Below, piece by piece: positions 48,423 through 59,611 of a DNA stretch of 64,000 bases. This stretch comes from Auanema rhodensis (taxonomy: Eukaryota > Nematoda > Chromadorea > Rhabditida > Rhabditidae). The stretch's first letter is position 1; each line of letters starts with the position of its first letter. A program made the translations under genes and the position numbers. The notes below the pieces were generated by a model, which had not been told where the DNA came from, searched no databases, and saw only the letters and a program-made list of their open reading frames with translations. Where the stretch lies: contig OZ059900.1 in the NCBI GenBank assembly GCA_964057225.1, forward strand, positions 9,372,501 to 9,436,500, read 5' to 3'.

Positions 48423-48934
48423 TTAATTCACTGATTATTAAGTATTAAATGTTTATATTGTAATTAAAAATGTATATACCTTGTCCTTCATTGAATGTAA
48501 TGCAGTACTATTACGGGTACGTATTATAATGAATAAAGCTTTGAAATAAGTATTGCTTGAATTTCATAGTAAACATGTTGAAAAATATAATTTTTTTTTG
48601 CTCGAACCTAATCAGTAGGTAAAATATGAAAAACACTTATACTATGTTTTGTGCAAAATTTAAAAATGTTTCACGTCTGATTTACAGAGAGAATATTGTA
48701 AGAATAATAAAGATAGGGTTACTGTAGTTTTTCAAAAATTAATTAAATGAATTGTGCTCTATTGTTAATTTTATTGTCCTCGTCACGAATATTGTAAATA
48801 TCTTACATAATTTATTTTGTTTATCTTTTTTTATTTACAAATATTTTTTTATAATGTTGTTATTTACAAATGTTTGTTTATAATATTTTATTTAAAATTG
48901 GTTTTGTTTAAGTTGCCTCAGCTAAACTTCGAGA
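48423..48934. other. Spacer and promoter of family gene A
   Basis: 510 bp with the 3' UTR of the coiled-coil gene and the conserved family promoter block at 48755-48800. No other feature. Confidence 0.5.
48755..48800 (+). promoter_or_regulatory. Conserved upstream block of the A/B/C gene family (copy A, diverged)
   Basis: TGCTCTATTGTTAA, a gap, then CTCGTCACGA and TTGTAAAT, in the same order as upstream of B and C. It ends 135 bp before the ATG of gene A. The forkhead-like core GTAAACA of the other copies is GTAAATA here. Confidence 0.6.
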
Positions 48935-49998
48935 ATGGATAAGCAATACAATCATTCACAACAAAGTAATACAAGTATTTTGTTACCAGCTAAACGCTTG
49001 GCTCTTGATGTTTACAAACGTGAAAAGGAATCGGAGGATGTTCGAAATAGGGTGGAAGACTTTGTGGCTAAGCACTTTTGGGCGAAAAAAGAGTTTTTGT
49101 TCTACATGAAAGAAGTCAATCACTTAGAAATTTGCGATCATTCTGAGAAAGTCGAACCACCCTCCTCTGCAAATGATTTTGAAGATGAATTGATTAAAAT
49201 GGATGCTCTATGTGGAGATCTCCTAGATTCTATGGACGCAATACATAATTGCTTGACCGCGAGAACACCCGATGTGCAAAGAGTTGGCCCAATTTTAAAA
49301 CGGGTCGTTTTTAATGAAAGTGAGAAGGTTCTCTCTTGTAACAAGCGGAATAATATGATATTTAGCCGTTGTAATGAAAAAGTTAGTATGCTCCACAAGT
49401 AAATATTAAGTAAAATTATTATTTCAGAGGTATATTGAGCATCCTTCAAGCAGAATCACGAACAACCAAGTTATGGATTTGATTCAACATATCGTAAGCT
49501 TTTCCTGTTATATTAGTAACTTATATTTTATTAATCAGGTATCGTTTGGAAGTTCGGTTATGCCAGACACTCCTATGTCCTTTATACAGTTGTTGGTAAA
49601 CTTTTACTTAAATATATCTTTCGAATACTTTATTTTCAGTCTTTTTTAAATATTCAAAATAAGTTATCCATTAAGAATGTTAGTAACACTTCTTTCTCTA
49701 AAATAAGAAACTTGGTAAGTTTTATTATTTTCTTAATGTGCTACTAAGACATTTTCAGATAAATAAAAAGTTGATGTGGAATCCGAACTCCAATAAAGTT
49801 ACCAAATATCCTTATATACAGAAAGAAACTTCAGCTTATTCAGCTGAAGAATTGAAATATATTGTTTCTATCGTAAGTACTTGTTTTTTTTCTTTGTCTC
49901 CGAGAACATATTCGAGTTTTCAGTTGGAAAAGGACATAGTAAAAATGGTGAGTCAAACAGCTGGCGTTCAACCATCTCTTCCAGCCAATGGTAATTAG
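48935..49998 (+). CDS. Lineage-specific gene family member A
   Basis: Six exons: 48935-49381, 49428-49493, 49539-49595, 49640-49714, 49759-49872, 49924-49998; 277 aa. I do not recognise the family. No signal peptide or TM; probably cytosolic or nuclear. Shared by all copies: FWAKxEFLFYMKEVNH near residue 50, a Cys in ICDH/LCDD/FCEH, VEPPSS, DELIKMDALCGDLLDSMDA, VGPILKRVV, LSCNKRNNMIFSRCNEK at the end of exon 1, then SSRITNNQVMDLIQHI, VSFGSSVMPDTPM, a basic segment, EELKYIVSILEKD and LPA near the end. Exons 2-5 have the same lengths as in B and C. The middle part (xITNNQVMDLIQHI...P) recalls the Mediator-4-like pattern of a helix before a Pro-rich turn, but too weakly to claim. A lacks the acidic C-terminal extension of B and C and lies outside the palindrome. 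Confidence 0.78.
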
Positions 49999-50640
49999 TT
50001 TAATCTTTAAACGTTGCCGACCACGAAAAAATAAATGGTTTATCTGTTTTATTTTATATAGAATTTTATTGAATTTTTTATGTTCAAAATGTTTTCTTAC
50101 TTTTTCTAAACTTTTTACAGAATACAGAGATGATTATTTTCATTTTTTTTTGTTTGGAAAATCCTCTTTGTTAAATAAATGCTAAATGACAATAACTTAT
50201 TTTATTCATTAAAAACTAGTTAGGTAGTTGAGACAACAGAAATATATATTCGGTTTATTAACAATGTTTATTCAGAAAACTCTTGAAATGAGCAAAATGA
50301 ACTCAGTAATCATCAATTAGAATTGCTCTATCTACTCGAAAGTGTTTCACTTACTAGTCTGACAAGTAATGTATATTTAACAGTGAAGATTCTCTACTTT
50401 TCCACTTCTATCAGTATATTAACAACTGGATTACGGTAATTATTATGTAATAAATTACTTAAACTATGCTCTATTGTTAAATTTAAATATTTCTCGTCAC
50501 GATTATGTAAACAGCTAACATCTTACATCATTATTAATATCGATTAAATTTCATTTTGAAATTTAAATAAAGAAAATTTTGTTTGTTTTTATTGAGTTTC
50601 AACTGTTGTTCTTTAGGTTGCCTGAGATCAAAGTTGGAAA
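49999..50640. other. Spacer between family genes A and B; palindrome boundary
   Basis: 640 bp. The left end of the large inverted repeat is at 50193. Contains the promoter block of gene B at 50467-50513. Confidence 0.7.
50467..50513 (+). promoter_or_regulatory. Conserved upstream block (copy B)
   Basis: TGCTCTATTGTTAAATTT, AAATATTTCTCGTCACGA and a forkhead-type ATGTAAACA, ending 128 bp before the ATG of gene B. Strong match to copy C over about 45 bp while the surrounding non-coding DNA is much less alike. Confidence 0.7.
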
Positions 50641-51762
50641 ATGGATGAGAGAGACCATTTTTCGAATCAATGCGTTCAAAGCATCAAGCTTGCGCTGAAG
50701 AATTTGACTGATGACCAATATACGCTTGCATGTAAATCCGACGAAGTTCGTAACATTACTGACGAGTTTGTGTCTAAAGAATCTTGGGCAAAACGAGAAG
50801 TATCGTTTTATATGGACGAAATCAATCATACTGCACTTTGCGATGATACTGAGAGAGTCGAACCACCCTGCTCTTCAAACGACTATCAGGATGAATTGGT
50901 TAAAATGGATGCCGTGTGTGGAGATATTCTTGACTCAATGGATGCAATATATAATTGCTTAACCGCGAGAACAGCTCACGAGCAAAGAGTTGGCCCAATT
51001 TTAAAACGCGTCGTTTCTGATGAAAGTAAGAAGATTCTCTCCTGTAACAAGCGGAATAATATGATATTTAGCCGTTGTAATGAGAAAGTGAGTATGCTCC
51101 ACAAGTAAATATTAAGTAAAATTATTATTTCAGAGGTATATTGAGGATCCTTCAAGCAGAATCACGAACAATCAAGTTATGGATATAATTGAACATGTGG
51201 TTAGCTTTGCCTTACAATTTTCCAAAATATTGTTTATTTCTTAGATTGCGTTTGGAAGTTCCTTTCTGCCTGGTGCACCTATGACCTATGCCGAATTTAT
51301 AGTTAATATAACTTTACCAAAGTTGCATAATTGTTATGTTTAGGCTTTTTTGAATGTTACCAATAGGATTTTCATAAAGAACGTTAGTCCTGCTTCTTTT
51401 TCCAGTGTCCGGACCTTTGTAAGATATTTTCCAATTGTAACCAGCTATATAATTACTTGATCAGATGAACGAAAAGATTATTTGGCATACTAAGTTCGAT
51501 CCACTCACCCGGAATCCATATTTTCGTACCAATCATTTAACTTTTACAGTGCTCGAATTGGAATATATAGTTTCTATCGTGAGTATACTCTTTATTTCCG
51601 GAAATATTTTTGAATATTCAGTTGGACAAGGACAGAGCTAAGTCGATGACTCACCACGTACAACTGCCTCTTCCAGCTGTTCTCAACACTGATTGTTCCG
51701 TGGATGAATTAGAAGAAACAATCAGTGATTCTGAAGATTATGAAGTGGATGTAGTATCTTAA
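50641..51762 (+). CDS. Lineage-specific gene family member B
   Basis: Six exons: 50641-51087, 51134-51199, 51245-51301, 51344-51418, 51465-51578, 51622-51762; 299 aa. Unrecognised family, closest to copy A in exon 1 (VGPILKRVVSDESKKILSCNKRNNMIFSRCNEK is almost the same). Exon 1 has exactly 149 codons as in A and C. Ends in an acidic tail (VDELEETISDSEDYEVDVVS) not present in A. No signal peptide or TM helix. Start supported by equal N-terminal length in all copies. The spliced product is 299 aa; reading through intron 1 would stop after six residues. Mirrored identically by B' at 59612-60733. Confidence 0.8.
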
Positions 51763-51992
51763 ACAGTATTTGAACTTTTGTTCTTCACACTCACACCTTT
51801 CTGTTTGTGATGTACTCTTTGTTGAATAAATGATTTGTTGATAATTCTTATAAGATTCTGATTGCAGTGTTAAAAAAGTGGAATAAAGTCTAAGAAATTG
51901 TCAAGTTTTATTTAATTACTCATAAGGAGATTAATATAAAAATAAGAAAAACAAGGTTACGGTAGCTATTATATATTTTATTTCTTGAACTT

Positions 51993-52026
51993 TGCTCTAT
52001 TGTAAATTTCAAATATTTCTCATTAA
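51993..52026 (+). promoter_or_regulatory. Orphan, truncated family upstream block
   Basis: TGCTCTATTGTAAATTTCAAATATTTCTC matches the first part of the B and C blocks, but CGTCACGA and GTAAACA are missing. It is followed by about 340 bp of non-coding DNA and then the next full block. Confidence 0.5.
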
Positions 52027-52364
52027 ATAAAGGTTCAACTAGGACTGTTTATTTCATTTTACGGTGATAATCTATGTTATTTTAATTTTTATTGTTTTAT
52101 ATATGTTTTTAAACAGTGCTTAACTTTAACTTTAAATAACATTGATGTAGTTTTTAGGTGAAGGTTAATAAACCACAGTTATTTATCAAAAACTGTATGT
52201 TAGAAGAAATAAGCAATTCACATCTATAATATCATCCCTATAATAAATTAAAAATGCTTTATTTGCTTATGATGACAAGTAAAATATTTAAGAATAAAAA
52301 TTCTCAGCGGTTTAATTTCCACCAATAACGAAGGTAATTAAGCTATAATTAATTACTTAAACTA

Positions 52365-52412
52365 TGCTCTATTGTTAAATTGAAATATTTCTCGTCACGA
52401 TTAATGTAAACA
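52365..52412 (+). promoter_or_regulatory. Conserved upstream block (copy C)
   Basis: TGCTCTATTGTTAAATTG, AAATATTTCTCGTCACGA and forkhead-type ATGTAAACA, ending 110 bp before the ATG of gene C. Confidence 0.7.
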
Positions 52413-52521
52413 TCATGCATCATTTATTTGAATGATTGCACTTTTTTTGCACTTCGTTTCGAATATTAAAATTATTTTAATATTTGATTTTATCATCCTT
52501 AACTTAAGTAGAACTTTGAAG

Positions 52522-53646
52522 ATGGAAGAGAAAAATTATAATTTGCATCCACGTGTTAGATTTCTTGGAAAAGAACTCAAACGCATGAGGGATGATCTTG
52601 ATTGCCGTAACTTCGAATTGAACTGGATTAATGACAAGAATGAGCACTTTGATGCTAACTTATTCTGGGCAAAGCAGGAGTTTCTGTTTTACGCCAAAGA
52701 ATATAATCACGAAGACTTTTGCGAACATACTGAGAGAATCGAACCACCAAGCTCTTCAAATGGTTATGACGATAAATTGGTTAAACTGGATGCTCTGTGT
52801 GGAGACATTCTTGACTCACTGGATTCTCTTTATGATTCCTTGAGCGCGAGAATACTTGATATAGAAAGACTTGGCCCAGTTTTGAAATATGTTGCTAACG
52901 AACAGAAGGATAAGATTCTCACTTGCAATCATCTCAATGATTTGATCTTTAGTCGCTGTAACGAGAAAGTGAGAACTTTTTCTTGTTCATTATCCTGTTG
53001 TAATGGTTTTCAGAAGTATCTTGAGGATTCAACGAGCAAAGTCACTAGAAGCCAAGTTATAGATCTGATTCAACATGTGGTGAACATTAGTTGTTATCGC
53101 TCTGGAATTATACTTCAGTTGCAGATTGCTTTCGGAAGTACGGTGTTTCCAGATACTCCTATGAGCGCACTTAAATTGGGGGTAAAATGGCGTGAACAAT
53201 GCTTTGAAAAAAATGCTTTCAGATTTGTTTACGGGATAGAAATGTACTTCCAATGAAAAATGTCAGTGCAGATGCATTCTATTATGTTAGAAACTTTGTG
53301 AGCTACTCCATTATTTTTATTTTTTTAATATTTGTTTTATCAGATCAACAAAAAGCTTACGTCTAATCCTGTTAAAATTCAAAAAATTGCTAATCCTTTT
53401 GCGTTTATAGGAAATTTATCTTATACAATTGATGAAATGAAACATATAGCCGACATCGTTAGTCTTTTTTAATTTTTTAAACATCAAAGACAGATCTTTC
53501 AGTTAGAAAAGGACAGACCGGCCCCGGTCTTCGAATTCCTTTCAAGTAGAGTTCAAAGACCTCTTCCAGCTGTTTTCAACCTTTTTGATAATTCTGAAGA
53601 AACTATAAATAATGCCGAACACGATCAAATGGACGTTGCAACATGA
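52522..53646 (+). CDS. Lineage-specific gene family member C
   Basis: Six exons: 52522-52968, 53014-53079, 53125-53181, 53223-53297, 53344-53457, 53503-53646; 300 aa. Unrecognised family, the most diverged of the three copies yet with exons 1-5 of exactly the same lengths. Shared: LFWAKQEFLFYAKEYNHEDFCEH, IEPPSSSNGYDD, KLDALCGDILDSLDSLYD, LGPVLKYV, LTCNHLNDLIFSRCNEK, VTRSQVIDLIQHV, IAFGSTVFPDTPM, LEKDR and LPAVF. Ends acidic (DNSEETINNAEHDQMDVAT). An in-frame ATG 90 bp upstream would add a hydrophobic stretch; I prefer 52522 because copies A and B have the same exon-1 length from there. Mirrored by C' at 57728-58852. Confidence 0.8.
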
Positions 53647-54361
53647 TTGTTTTATAAATGTTTGTATTGTTTCCATGTTTGATGGGAATATATTATTTTG
53701 TTTTTCCTTTTTTCGTTAAAAAATATACAAATTAGGAAAATTGTTTTTTTTTTGTTTGAATTTCGCTATTTGCTCAATTAATAACTCATAGATTATTCGT
53801 TAAATTGTTATTAATTAATCTAATTATTTTCGTCGTACTATTATATATTTAATATGTATATATATATATATGTATATACTTATCTGCCAGCAACATAGTT
53901 TCTCGAATTTTTGGTGAGCTGAATGAATGTTAAGTATATGAAATGAAGTTTTATTCTGAACACGATTTTCATTTTGAGAGTATGTATTAACTATATATAT
54001 ATATATAAAATAAGAAATTATATATTAAGAAAATAGACTATTGAGAAATTACTGAGTATCATATGTATTTACTTTATACTAGAACGTAAAATCCAAGTTT
54101 GGTAAATACAAATTTATTATTTTTTAATTTAAAAAGACTAAGTGGAACTGTACTATCGCGAGAAGGCGTGTTTAAATATTCTTTGTTGAACTTAAAAGTT
54201 GAAGAAAAACTACAACTCTTGTTAGAGAAATACAAGAAGACAAAGAAAAACAAATAAATAATCGATTAGAGAATCAATTGCTCTAAGAATATTTATAGTT
54301 TATCATATATGTAGTATGAATTATCTTATTATATATTTTATATTTTATAGTTAATTCATAT

Positions 54362-54434
54362 AACATCTTAGTATAATGGTTGTATTTCAGTTATAGTAAG
54401 GTGCACTTGAAGGTTCAAATCCTACAGTGATATC
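54362..54434 (+). ncRNA. tRNA-like element with pol III A and B boxes (pseudo-tRNA or SINE head)
   Basis: TAGTATAATGG at 54369 fits the A-box consensus TRGYNNARNNG and GGTTCAAATCC at 54412 fits the B box GGTTCRANYCC, 43 nt apart as in tRNA genes. The flanking 7-nt acceptor strands pair poorly (three of seven) and the T stem has a mismatch, so it is not an ordinary functional tRNA. A mirror copy lies at 56940-57012. Confidence 0.45.
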
Positions 54435-54664
54435 AAAGAAAATATAAAATATCTCTCTCTCTCTCTCTAATTTATAAATCTCTCTCTCTTTCTCTAAAAT
54501 AGATAGATATCTCTATAATCAGACACTTGAGTTGAAGCTGCCATAATTGCAATCATAATTGAATTCTGAAATTCACTTACCCTCGACTCCATTGTTTCGA
54601 AAAAGTTTTTATTTCAAATACTCTTGTCGATCTTCTTATTTGCGATTAAAACATTAATATTATA

Positions 54665-54737
54665 AGCCAAATAGTCGAGTGGTCTGTATGGTTAACGTGA
54701 ACAAGCAACTGCAAAGGTACGATCCCTTTCTGCTGTT
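54665..54737 (+). ncRNA. Second tRNA-like element with pol III boxes
   Basis: TAGTCGAGTGG at 54672 is a perfect A box and GGTACGATCCC at 54716 is a B box with one mismatch, 44 nt apart. The T stem AAAGG/CCTTT pairs fully. Acceptor strands do not pair. Tract resembles the start of a Leu/Ser-type tRNA (GTCGAGTGGTC). Mirror copy at 56637-56709. Confidence 0.4.
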
Positions 54738-55518
54738 TTTATGAAAATCAATACCAAATCGAGAATCCAAAAAACGCTCCGATGGATTTCGACCTTTAAA
54801 AAGCCATTTTTTTGACATTCCAAAGCTTATAACTCTCTTCAAAATCAATTTTCTCGAAAATTTATTATATATTCTCGTAGCTCAGCAATGGGCCCTCCTT
54901 TTCACAAAAATTCAAAGCTGTATCTCACCTCACTCAGTAGTTATTCTTCTTCAAAACGAACACAAATATTCAAAAACTTGACTTTAAAGGCCATTATCTC
55001 CTTTCTCCTTCAAGTTATCAAAAATTTCTAAACGGATTCTAAACCTACTCAACAATATCTATCAGATGAACTACTTATATGGAAGTTTGAAGCACTTTGA
55101 ATTTTTGAAAAATCAAGAATTTAGCCATTTTTCAGTTTGAGAAATAAAAAATTTGCATTTTCTTTGTTTTGAGTGATGCATCTGAAGCGCATTGAAACGC
55201 TGATTCTAAATATGAGAATCTCAGCTACCAATTTTCACTCTGAAAAGAGTTACGGGGCTTTAAACGTTCTGACGTCAAACATTCAGAAGGCTATATCTCC
55301 TTTCAGACAGCGTTTCAGAGACTCGTAAGTATCAGAATCGTTTTTTACGCCATTGTTTCATCTTATGTAATCATTTTCAAAGCGTTTCCTCAATATTTTC
55401 AAATTTCGATCAAATTGTCTGATTCCATGTACTCCCCCCTTACCTACTTTTCGACCAAAATTGGCCATCACTCAAAAAATATTTTCAGTTCAAATAGATA
55501 ATTATATGATATAATTAG

Positions 55519-55855
55519 GGTGACCCTAAAGTTTAAGAGATAGAATAACATGAATATTCATCTTCAAACTCTTGAATTCCGTAGTTGCATCATGGTAACT
55601 TGGATTCTATAGGAATTACATGGCGTGGTTGGTTCCACATGAATCAAACACATTCTCAAACTTTTTCTGAAGAGTTCTTAGTGTTAATCATAGTTCCTCA
55701 TGAAGTATTTACTTCTCTCATGTACTGTTTGACGAAAGTCTCGGAAATCCTGGTTAAAACCTAGTAGAATCCAAGTTACCATTATGCAACTACGGAACTC
55801 AAGAGTTTGAAGATGAATATTCATGTTATTCTATCTCTTAAACATCATTTTGATT
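55519..55855. other. Diverged centre of the palindrome with loop
   Basis: The centre of symmetry is 55687. Positions 55519-55530 and their partners differ; 55531-55609 pair with 55765-55843 with only two mismatches (55576 and 55591); from about 55610 to 55764 the two sides no longer pair, giving a loop of about 155 bp. No gene in it. Confidence 0.85.
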
Positions 55856-56636
55856 CTAATTATATCATATAATTATCTATTTGAACTGAAAATATTTTTT
55901 GAGTGATGGCCAATTTTGGTCGAAAAGTAGGTAAGGGGGGAGTACATGGAATCAGACAATTTGATCGAAATTTGAAAATATTGAGGAAACGCTTTGAAAA
56001 TGATTACATAAGATGAAACAATGGCGTAAAAAACGATTCTGATACTTACGAGTCTCTGAAACGCTGTCTGAAAGGAGATATAGCCTTCTGAATGTTTGAC
56101 GTCAGAACGTTTAAAGCCCCGTAACTCTTTTCAGAGTGAAAATTGGTAGCTGAGATTCTCATATTTAGAATCAGCGTTTCAATGCGCTTCAGATGCATCA
56201 CTCAAAACAAAGAAAATGCAAATTTTTTATTTCTCAAACTGAAAAATGGCTAAATTCTTGATTTTTCAAAAATTCAAAGTGCTTCAAACTTCCATATAAG
56301 TAGTTCATCTGATAGATATTGTTGAGTAGGTTTAGAATCCGTTTAGAAATTTTTGATAACTTGAAGGAGAAAGGAGATAATGGCCTTTAAAGTCAAGTTT
56401 TTGAATATTTGTGTTCGTTTTGAAGAAGAATAACTACTGAGTGAGGTGAGATACAGCTTTGAATTTTTGTGAAAAGGAGGGCCCATTGCTGAGCTACGAG
56501 AATATATAATAAATTTTCGAGAAAATTGATTTTGAAGAGAGTTATAAGCTTTGGAATGTCAAAAAAATGGCTTTTTAAAGGTCGAAATCCATCGGAGCGT
56601 TTTTTGGATTCTCGATTTGGTATTGATTTTCATAAA

Positions 56637-56709
56637 AACAGCAGAAAGGGATCGTACCTTTGCAGTTGCTTGTTCACGTTAACCATACAGACCACTCGAC
56701 TATTTGGCT
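56637..56709 (-). ncRNA. Mirror copy of the second tRNA-like element
   Basis: Reverse complement of 54665-54737 with the same A and B boxes. Confidence 0.4.
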
Positions 56710-56939
56710 TATAATATTAATGTTTTAATCGCAAATAAGAAGATCGACAAGAGTATTTGAAATAAAAACTTTTTCGAAACAATGGAGTCGAGGGTAAGTG
56801 AATTTCAGAATTCAATTATGATTGCAATTATGGCAGCTTCAACTCAAGTGTCTGATTATAGAGATATCTATCTATTTTAGAGAAAGAGAGAGAGATTTAT
56901 AAATTAGAGAGAGAGAGAGAGATATTTTATATTTTCTTT

Positions 56940-57012
56940 GATATCACTGTAGGATTTGAACCTTCAAGTGCACCTTACTATAACTGAAATACAACCATTA
57001 TACTAAGATGTT
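56940..57012 (-). ncRNA. Mirror copy of the first tRNA-like element
   Basis: Reverse complement of 54362-54434 with perfect A and B boxes. Confidence 0.45.
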
Positions 57013-57727
57013 ATATGAATTAACTATAAAATATAAAATATATAATAAGATAATTCATACTACATATATGATAAACTATAAATATTCTTAGAGCAATTGA
57101 TTCTCTAATCGATTATTTATTTGTTTTTCTTTGTCTTCTTGTATTTCTCTAACAAGAGTTGTAGTTTTTCTTCAACTTTTAAGTTCAACAAAGAATATTT
57201 AAACACGCCTTCTCGCGATAGTACAGTTCCTCTTAGTCTTTTTAAATTAAAAAATAATAAATTTGTATTTACCAAACTTGGATTTTACGTTCTAGTATAA
57301 AGTAAATACATATGATACTCAGTAATTTCTCAATAGTCTATTTTCTTAATATATAATTTCTTATTTTATATATATATATATAGTTAATACATACTCTCAA
57401 AATGAAAATCGTGTTCAGAATAAAACTTCATTTCATATACTTAACATTCATTCAGCTCACCAAAAATTCGAGAAACTATGTTGCTGGCAGATAAGTATAT
57501 ACATATATATATATATACATATTAAATATATAATAGTACGACGAAAATAATTAGATTAATTAATAACAATTTAACGAATAATCTATGAGTTATTAATTGA
57601 GCAAATAGCGAAATTCAAACAAAAAAAAAACAATTTTCCTAATTTGTATATTTTTTAACGAAAAAAGGAAAAACAAAATAATATATTCCCATCAAACATG
57701 GAAACAATACAAACATTTATAAAACAA

Positions 57728-58852
57728 TCATGTTGCAACGTCCATTTGATCGTGTTCGGCATTATTTATAGTTTCTTCAGAATTATCAAAAAGGTTGAAA
57801 ACAGCTGGAAGAGGTCTTTGAACTCTACTTGAAAGGAATTCGAAGACCGGGGCCGGTCTGTCCTTTTCTAACTGAAAGATCTGTCTTTGATGTTTAAAAA
57901 ATTAAAAAAGACTAACGATGTCGGCTATATGTTTCATTTCATCAATTGTATAAGATAAATTTCCTATAAACGCAAAAGGATTAGCAATTTTTTGAATTTT
58001 AACAGGATTAGACGTAAGCTTTTTGTTGATCTGATAAAACAAATATTAAAAAAATAAAAATAATGGAGTAGCTCACAAAGTTTCTAACATAATAGAATGC
58101 ATCTGCACTGACATTTTTCATTGGAAGTACATTTCTATCCCGTAAACAAATCTGAAAGCATTTTTTTCAAAGCATTGTTCACGCCATTTTACCCCCAATT
58201 TAAGTGCGCTCATAGGAGTATCTGGAAACACCGTACTTCCGAAAGCAATCTGCAACTGAAGTATAATTCCAGAGCGATAACAACTAATGTTCACCACATG
58301 TTGAATCAGATCTATAACTTGGCTTCTAGTGACTTTGCTCGTTGAATCCTCAAGATACTTCTGAAAACCATTACAACAGGATAATGAACAAGAAAAAGTT
58401 CTCACTTTCTCGTTACAGCGACTAAAGATCAAATCATTGAGATGATTGCAAGTGAGAATCTTATCCTTCTGTTCGTTAGCAACATATTTCAAAACTGGGC
58501 CAAGTCTTTCTATATCAAGTATTCTCGCGCTCAAGGAATCATAAAGAGAATCCAGTGAGTCAAGAATGTCTCCACACAGAGCATCCAGTTTAACCAATTT
58601 ATCGTCATAACCATTTGAAGAGCTTGGTGGTTCGATTCTCTCAGTATGTTCGCAAAAGTCTTCGTGATTATATTCTTTGGCGTAAAACAGAAACTCCTGC
58701 TTTGCCCAGAATAAGTTAGCATCAAAGTGCTCATTCTTGTCATTAATCCAGTTCAATTCGAAGTTACGGCAATCAAGATCATCCCTCATGCGTTTGAGTT
58801 CTTTTCCAAGAAATCTAACACGTGGATGCAAATTATAATTTTTCTCTTCCAT
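57728..58852 (-). CDS. Lineage-specific gene family member C' (mirror of C)
   Basis: Six exons, each the mirror of gene C: 58406-58852, 58295-58360, 58193-58249, 58077-58151, 57917-58030, 57728-57871; 300 aa, with the same exon-1 translation as C. Same product description: unrecognised cytosolic or nuclear family with FWAKQEFLFY and EPPSS motifs. Because DNA and splice sites are the same, expression of C and C' could not be told apart by short reads except at rare mismatches. C and C' are divergent through the palindrome centre: their 3' ends face the loop. Confidence 0.8.
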
Positions 58853-59611
58853 CTTCAAAGTTCTACTTAAGTTAAGGATGATAAAATCAAATATTAAAAT
58901 AATTTTAATATTCGAAACGAAGTGCAAAAAAAGTGCAATCATTCAAATAAATGATGCATGATGTTTACATTAATCGTGACGAGAAATATTTCAATTTAAC
59001 AATAGAGCATAGTTTAAGTAATTAATTATAGCTTAATTACCTTCGTTATTGGTGGAAATTAAACCGCTGAGAATTTTTATTCTTAAATATTTTACTTGTC
59101 ATCATAAGCAAATAAAGCATTTTTAATTTATTATAGGGATGATATTATAGATGTGAATTGCTTATTTCTTCTAACATACAGTTTTTGATAAATAACTGTG
59201 GTTTATTAACCTTCACCTAAAAACTACATCAATGTTATTTAAAGTTAAAGTTAAGCACTGTTTAAAAACATATATAAAACAATAAAAATTAAAATAACAT
59301 AGATTATCACCGTAAAATGAAATAAACAGTCCTAGTTGAACCTTTATTTAATGAGAAATATTTGAAATTTACAATAGAGCAAAGTTCAAGAAATAAAATA
59401 TATAATAGCTACCGTAACCTTGTTTTTCTTATTTTTATATTAATCTCCTTATGAGTAATTAAATAAAACTTGACAATTTCTTAGACTTTATTCCACTTTT
59501 TTAACACTGCAATCAGAATCTTATAAGAATTATCAACAAATCATTTATTCAACAAAGAGTACATCACAAACAGAAAGGTGTGAGTGTGAAGAACAAAAGT
59601 TCAAATACTGT
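58853..59611. other. Spacer between C' and B' with mirrored promoter blocks
   Basis: Mirror of the B/C spacer. Complete block of C' at 58962-59009 and orphan block at 59348-59381, both reading on the minus strand. Confidence 0.6.
58962..59009 (-). promoter_or_regulatory. Conserved upstream block (copy C')
   Basis: Reverse complement of the copy C block, with the forkhead-type GTAAACA and CGTCACGA, 110 bp upstream of the C' ATG. Confidence 0.7.

Larger units (their letters stand above)
51763..52521. other. Spacer between B and C with orphan promoter block
   Basis: 760 bp. Holds two copies of the family promoter block: an incomplete one at 51993-52026 without a gene directly behind it, and the complete one of gene C at 52365-52412. 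No coding remnant of another copy was recognised. Confidence 0.6.
50193..55518 (+). repeat. Left arm of a 5.3-kb near-perfect inverted repeat
   Basis: Every position x pairs with 111374-x on the other strand. Gene B (50641 with 60733), gene C (52522 with 58852) and the pol III-like elements all give this same sum, so there is no net length difference between arms. One mismatch was spotted at 54143 against 57231. Coding exons of B and C appear identical to their mirror copies. Confidence 0.97.
53647..55518. other. Inner left arm, non-coding
   Basis: 1.9 kb without a recognised protein gene. Contains TA microsatellites near 53857-53878 and 53994-54010, CT repeats at 54453-54495, two pol III-type A/B-box elements, and at 54820-55310 a degenerate motif of the type TATCTCCTTTC that recurs four or five times. 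Confidence 0.6.

Noticed and set aside
52432-52521. N-terminal extension of gene C starting at an upstream ATG (would add a hydrophobic segment)
   Set aside because: Paralogues A and B start at the equivalent of 52522 and all three then have an exon 1 of exactly 447 nt.
54660-54848. 62-codon open frame in both palindrome arms
   Set aside because: Overlaps a pol III-like element, no domain and no splice partner; identity between arms only reflects the palindrome.
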